From: Closterium sp. Naga37s-1
Taxonomy: Eukaryota > Streptophyta > Zygnematophyceae > Desmidiales > Closteriaceae
NCBI GenBank assembly: GCA_947471745.1
Contig: CANJKZ010000960.1
Span: forward strand, 310,001-374,000
Reading direction: 5' to 3'
Length of the DNA: 64,000 nucleotides
The notes under the pieces were generated by a model, which saw nothing but the letters and a program-made list of their open reading frames with translations, made no database searches and was not told the origin of the DNA. Made by a program: the position numbers and the translations under genes. Positions 59,835 to 64,000 of the stretch are shown piece after piece. The first letter of the stretch is position 1. The number at the start of each line of letters is the position of its first letter.

Positions 59835-60334
59835 CTGCTGACAACTACCGCTACATCACCTGATCAACCACGCCGGACCACACCACCAAACACGAGGCCC
59901 AAACACCGGCGCTGACACTCCCGTCGCCGTCACAGCGCGAACTCCTTGTGAATCACCGTCAGGTTCACCTTCCCCCTGCTTGCACGTGTAGCATCCCCCC
60001 CTTTCAGGATCGCGGTGCAGTGCTAGTCAGAGCGCACATGGGACAGCGCCTAGGAGAAACTTGACCCCTTCGCCTTCATGCATGCCTCCTGGACGCAGAC
60101 CCAGTCCTCCCTGCTGCCACCCGTGGAGACCAGGGACACCGCCGGATCCCGAAGAATCTTCTTCGTCGTCGCATTTAGCAGATGCGAAGCAGCTGCTCAC
60201 GAGGGATGGGAAGCGGCTGTCAACGTTCCAGATCTGGACCCCAACAGCCTGAAAAACAAGGTTAGTGTTCCACCATTTACCGTTGATGTCATGGATTCGC
60301 TGCAGAGTCAGATTCCACTTCGCAATGTTCTCCT
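59835..60334 (-). other. LINE spacer between ORF1 and ORF2
   Basis: About 500 bp that I assign to the LINE by position. On the minus strand it contains short broken frames, one with CPMCALTSTAPRS, possibly a remnant of a second Cys cluster. No independent gene is seen. Confidence 0.45.
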
Positions 60335-61382
60335 ACCTTTCCGTGACATAGTCATCATGCAGCTTCGTGAAATGCATGCCGTTGCAAAATTCACACTTGA
60401 GCGAGGGAAAATGGACAAGCAGCTATTTGTGATGAACCGTGCCATAAAGCATATGCCACCACCGATGCTTATCCCTTGTGTGGACTTTCACCAACCCTTT
60501 TATCTTATGCATATCCGCTCCCGTCATAGGATCCACCATCCGATGAAAAGCCGCACCGGTCTGATACGGTGGACGACCGCTTTTCTCCAGCGGGGTCGTG
60601 ACGAGGAGCTTGTAGATCATATCCGGTGAGATCTCAGTGGGAACCTCCTTCAGCAGCACCTCAACAGCATCCGGGTTCTGCGCGCGCTCCTTGATGTACA
60701 ACAGATTCTCCGGATGCTGCCAGTTCAGGATCAACTTAGTCTTCCCTTCCGCGCAGATGTGCTCCACACGCCGGCACCAGACATAGTTCGCATCCGCGGC
60801 CTCCCGGAAGGTGACTTGCAGCCTCCCAAAGCGCTTCTTCGACAGGTAATGCATCTTCGTTGTCTTCTGCGCGTGCGACGACAATGCCTTCTTCCACACG
60901 ATCAGCAACTCCTTCATTGTGTCGATGGTACGCGGGACTTCCTTCTCAAACTCCACCGGAATCAGCAGGATAAGCGTGTAGCCTGCAAGCGCCGCGATCT
61001 CCCCGGCCCGAACAGGATCCAGACGCTCCTCCAGGTCATCACTCAAATACCCATCATCTGCTATCTCCTCTTCATCTTCTTCTTCCGCAGGTTCCTCACG
61101 GACTTCCGCAGCCGATGCGTCCGCATCAGTCTCTTTTCCTTTTCCTTCCTCTGTAGCGCTTGCCTCCCCGGATGCGTTGCCCTCCAGGGTCCGGAAGCTC
61201 AGCGAAGCCAACTTCTTCTCCAGCGAGACACCCTAGTGTCATCAGCAGCAAACGGACCAACCGTATCCTTCAACATCGGCTTCGGCGTAGCAGGCTTCGA
61301 CTGGTGACCCTTGTCCAGCGGCGAACGCTCAACCGCTCCATTCTTCAGAGTAGCAGCAGCCTACTTCGGAGGACGACCCATG
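60335..61382 (-). pseudogene. LINE ORF1 (nucleic-acid-binding protein), broken
   Basis: The main open part (61,211-60,423) starts MASLSFRTLEGNASGEASAT. It has an acidic region (AEEEDEEEIADDGYLSDD) and then a globular basic half (HYLSKKRFGRLQVTFREAAD, NPDAVEVLLKEVPTEISPDM, KIKGLVKVHTRDKHRWWHML) of the kind seen before the zinc knuckles of plant-type L1 ORF1. The likely original start is MGRPPK at 61,382, separated from the rest by a stop and a frameshift. After HHK an in-frame TAG precedes a Cys/His piece (CEFCNGMHFTKLHDDY) that would be the knuckle region. ORF1 binds the element's RNA in this family. I infer the assignment from position before ORF2 and composition. Confidence 0.6.
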
Positions 61383-62170
61383 GTGCGATGATGAAAAACA
61401 GAGCACAGCACTGTTGCTGATATTGAAAATTGACTGAGCACCAATGTCTTATAAAGCCTCTGACCAGGCTTGGGTCGCGTCCTCTTTCTTGATATCCCAC
61501 GACAATATCCATAGCATAAGCCTGGTTTAGCCTCCTTGATGTAACCTCCTGGCTTGTCATTATCAGTGGAGAAAACCCATTCACGGTAGATATTAACACA
61601 GTAGGTAAAATGCTCATGAGGTGCTGTAAGATTGTTAGGAGCTGCATGATCGACATGTGTCAGAAACATTGTAGTTGAATCAAGACACTCGGGATTGCCT
61701 GACAAGCGCGCGGTAGGTAACATGCCCACATGATAGGCACAAAAAGTATACCACCGTAAGCGTCTTGCCACGTAGATTCCAGATAATGTCTCTTGACGAG
61801 CAACTGACAAGAAATTGATCGACATTGGTCGAGTTGAAGTTCCTGGTAGAATCCATGGCGGCCTTGGTGTCATTGTGTCCAAGCATTGAGCATTGTCAGC
61901 CCTGATCCTCATGTTGTAACGGCCCTCGTCTGGAAATTGTAACGGCACTTTAGCCGAAAATAAATGGTGCTTTGTGTGCCGTGGTTTGACATGGTGCAAG
62001 GTCAGCTCGGTAACAATCATCTTCGTGTATGTCGCGAAATCGCAGCGAGCGAACAAGAAAGCAGGCCAAGCCCAAACTTCCCCTCCCAGTCCTCCCTTCG
62101 TGTCAAAATTGCATGGCAAAAAATGACACGAAGTGACTCTGAAAGCAAGTTGGCAGCGTTTACAAATCAC
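61361..62170 (-). CDS. Unrecognised 269-residue open frame upstream of LINE ORF1
   Basis: An uninterrupted frame starting MICKRCQLAFRVTSC and ending at MGRPPK, the probable LINE ORF1 start, where it stops. Composition is rich in Cys, His, Thr and Arg, and I see no known domain, signal peptide or membrane segment. It may simply be the LINE's 5' leader happening to be open, a leader-encoded protein of the element, or a host gene fragment. I favour the first. Confidence 0.3.
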   Translation of the reverse strand: MICKRCQLAFRVTSCHFLPCNFDTKGGLGGEVWAWPAFLFARCDFATYTKMIVTELTLHHVKPRHTKHHLFSAKVPLQFPDEGRYNMRIRADNAQCLDTMTPRPPWILPGTSTRPMSINFLSVARQETLSGIYVARRLRWYTFCAYHVGMLPTARLSGNPECLDSTTMFLTHVDHAAPNNLTAPHEHFTYCVNIYREWVFSTDNDKPGGYIKEAKPGLCYGYCRGISRKRTRPKPGQRLYKTLVLSQFSISATVLCSVFHHRTMGRPPK

Positions 62171-62409
62171 GCCCTACAACAACTCTAGTATTCTTGCACC
62201 AAGTTACCATCGTTATCCCACAAGTCCAGAGTACCCGCGAGTAATCGCAAGTCACTGGTGAGTGCGTTGTTCATGTTCAGGACGCCGAGTTCTGCGACTG
62301 GAGCAAGAGAACACTGATACGCGTTATTGTAATATTCCATTCTCGAAGCATCGAAGCTTATCGCCTGACACTGTAATATCAGAACGCCTCGAGGCTCTAC
62401 AACGAGCCC
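62171..62409 (+). other. Upstream region of the AT-hook gene
   Basis: 239 bp before the start codon at 62,410. No clear TATA box. It lies between two diverging units, the LINE on minus and the AT-hook gene on plus. Confidence 0.45.
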
Positions 62410-64000
62410 ATGGCGTCCGATCCCAAGCCGCCATCAGTAGGCGAGTCGCTCTCCGCTCCACCCAGTCGCAAAATCTCTATCGCCGCGGACCTTCGCGACC
62501 CGCTGCACGTGCTGCGATGTGGACTCGCGGCGTACATGCCAAAAGGATCGCTACCCACTTACTCCGACCTCTTTCTCCTCTTTATCGAAGCCGCTCCGCA
62601 CCTCGTCGAGAGACTCTTCGTTGGCGCCGCTGTCGCAGGTGAGCAATAGCATTCGATATTGTCACCTCGGTTCTGTCGTTTGCACAAGACTTTGACTCAC
62701 GCTCTTCATGCGGGGAGGAGCGGAGCGACTACCCACCTACTCCAACCTCTTCCTCCTCCTCATCCAAGCCGCTCCGCGCCTCGTCGAGAGACTCTTCGCT
62801 GGCGCCGCTGTCGCTGGTAGGCACAACCTTCACCTCGTTATAGTCACCTCGTTATTGTCCCCTCGTTATTGTCCCCTCGGCGTTATCGTCTGTAGTATCG
62901 TTCACGTCGAGAGGAACGCTTCCCACCTGCTCCGACCTCTTCCTCCTCCTCATGAAAGCCGCTCCTCACTTGGTAGAGATACCCTTTGCTGGCGCCGCTG
63001 TTGCTGTTGGTGGTAGGTACCCCGTTTACCTCATTATTGTCACCTCGCTACCATTGTCACCTCAGCTTGTTATGCACACCTCTGCTCCCTTTTAGGATGA
63101 ACATAACCTCACATCGTTCCCTCGCTGCCTGCATAAAAGTATCCGTGCGTAGAGATGTCTTGCATCCTTTCCCTCACTCCTTACCCCCTGCCTGTCCACC
63201 CCCACGCACATCAGGAGACAACGCTGACGTGGCAATTTCCAACGCTCGCGAGAATCTTGCCCAGCTCGTCAGAAAGGCTAGACGCGCCAGCACCCCCACA
63301 ACCCAGGCCCACCCACCAGCAGCCCAGTCAACCGTATTCCACCCAGGTCAACTCCATTCTTTCCCAAACCAGGTACAAGGCATCAGCAGCAGCAGTAATC
63401 CATACTTTAACTTCCTGTCAGGCCAAGTACCAGGTAGCAGCAACAGCAGCAATCCATACTTTAATATCATGCCAGGTCAAGTCCTAGGTAACAGCAACAG
63501 CAACCCATACTACAATGTCGTGCGAGGCCTGCAGCAGAAGGCTGCACCTAGGAGAGGAAGGCCAAGCAAGAGGAAGAAAACGGGAGCAAGCCAAGAAGAC
63601 GACGAGTCTGACGGTTACCAGCCTGTGACTTTCCGGCTCCCAAATGTTCTTGAGATCATGGCCGTTGATCCAGCAGCTGTACACGGCCTGGATTTCTCCA
63701 AGTCGAAGACTGAATCTTCTTCTAAGTTCGGCTGGGGGGGCCCTCGGCGTGGATATAATTATGAGGAGCTGGCAGCTAGAGGTGAGCGTATTTCATGCTA
63801 TGTGCCCTTAATTGTGTATGGCAGCAGCGTTTTCGGCTATTTGCTCTATTCTGTTTACCAATTTGTTTACACATTTGTTTACCTTGCACAGACAACAGTG
63901 TCATCTGGGTCAATCGTTTTATTGGATCCCTCGTTTTGCTTCTGTTGCCTTGTGCAGAGGATCCAAGTGAGCAGCCATCTGCAAACGTCAGTCGTAAGCG
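62410..64000 (+). CDS. Unrecognised protein with AT-hook, 5' part of gene
   Basis: Exons at 62,410-62,638, 63,215-63,781 and 63,958 to beyond the window, with GT..AG junctions and matching phases, give at least 279 residues. Residues 1-76 start MASDPKPPSVGESLSAPPSR and include a conserved-looking helical piece (LPTYSDLFLLFIEAAPHLVE). Exon 2 continues with DNADVAISNARENLAQLVRK, then three copies of a 17-18-residue repeat with core SNPYFN, an AT-hook-like RRGRPSKRKK, an acidic patch (SQEDDESDG) and VTFRLPNVLEIMAVDPAAVH. The basic hook next to an acidic patch suggests a nuclear DNA-binding protein; this is inference. I do not recognise the family. Exon 1 has two degenerate donor-side copies in intron 1. 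Confidence 0.65.
62719..63015 (+). repeat. Two donor-side copies of exon 1 of the AT-hook gene
   Basis: Copy 1 at about 62,719-62,817 reads RLPTYSNLFLLLIQAAPRLV and so on to GAAVAG, then GTAGGC. Copy 2 at about 62,909-63,014 reads PTCSDLFLLLMKAAPHLVE to AGAAVAV, then GTAGGT. The true exon ends GAAVAG with GTGAGC at 62,639. The spacing is about 185-190 bp, and intron words such as TTGTCACCTCG are repeated too, so the unit is exon edge plus intron start. Confidence 0.88.
63369..63530 (+). repeat. 51-54-bp in-frame tandem repeat in exon 2
   Basis: Three tandem units, with cores SNPYFN, SNPYFN and SNPYYN, spaced 54 and 51 bp. They keep the reading frame and encode a Ser/Asn/Gly-rich flexible stretch, each unit containing GQV or NQV. 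Confidence 0.85.

Larger units (their letters stand above)
57833..61382 (-). mobile_element. 3'-truncated L1-like LINE
   Basis: A non-LTR retrotransposon of the L1 type, read from right to left: ORF1 about 61,382-60,335, a spacer, then ORF2 from about 59,770 down to 57,833. ORF2 has the endonuclease domain and the start of reverse transcriptase, then stops inside the RT at NYRPITLLN. The rest of RT and the 3' UTR are missing. LINE copies are normally 5'-truncated, so loss of the 3' half points to later deletion or rearrangement. A TRIM lies inside the endonuclease. It is upstream of NAA20 and faces the same way. Confidence 0.85.

Overview
The window looks like nuclear DNA of a green-lineage (streptophyte) eukaryote, most likely a charophyte alga. 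The reasons are: a plant-type NAA20 gene with conserved introns, two Ty1/copia elements, an L1-like LINE, and LTR-type elements whose primer-binding site is the plant-style TGGTATCAGAGC. The gag of the copia fragment at 38.5-40.3 kb resembles a family I associate from memory with Closterium. That genus-level guess is weak and was not checked.

Layout. 1-38,529 is one tandem array of a 37-bp satellite, about 1,040 copies. It is essentially perfect on the left and decays towards its right edge. 38,530-40,349 (minus strand) is a broken gag-to-protease fragment of a Ty1/copia element that abuts the array. 40,436-41,172 is a GC-rich 21-bp minisatellite. 41,245-42,085 holds a solo LTR and a full copy of a small TRIM-type element. 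42,427-44,363 (minus) is a four-exon host gene for an ARGLU1-like RS/RE-rich protein. 44,644-51,492 is a very young Ty1/copia element with 501-bp LTRs that look identical, inserted 276 bp upstream of that gene. 52,250-52,774 (minus) is a single-exon gene for a small secreted protein. 53,370-57,108 (minus) is a six-exon NAA20 gene, the catalytic subunit of the NatB N-terminal acetyltransferase. 57,833 to about 61,382 (minus) is an L1-like LINE missing its 3' half and interrupted by a second TRIM at 59,090-59,434. 62,410 to the right end (plus) is the 5' part of an unrecognised gene with an AT-hook.

The host genes serve unrelated housekeeping roles (splicing or transcription coactivation, protein N-terminal acetylation, a secreted protein, a probable DNA-binding protein). 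They are linked by architecture rather than pathway. In all three multi-exon genes, edges of exons are repeated as degenerate tandem copies inside the neighbouring intron. Acceptor-side copies lie upstream of the true exon and donor-side copies lie downstream. The best case is NAA20 exon 3, which has eight extra acceptor-bearing copies upstream and three extra donor-side copies downstream. I regard this, together with a TRIM whose LTR/PBS junction carries a tRNA-Glu-like Pol III promoter, as the most interesting content of the window.
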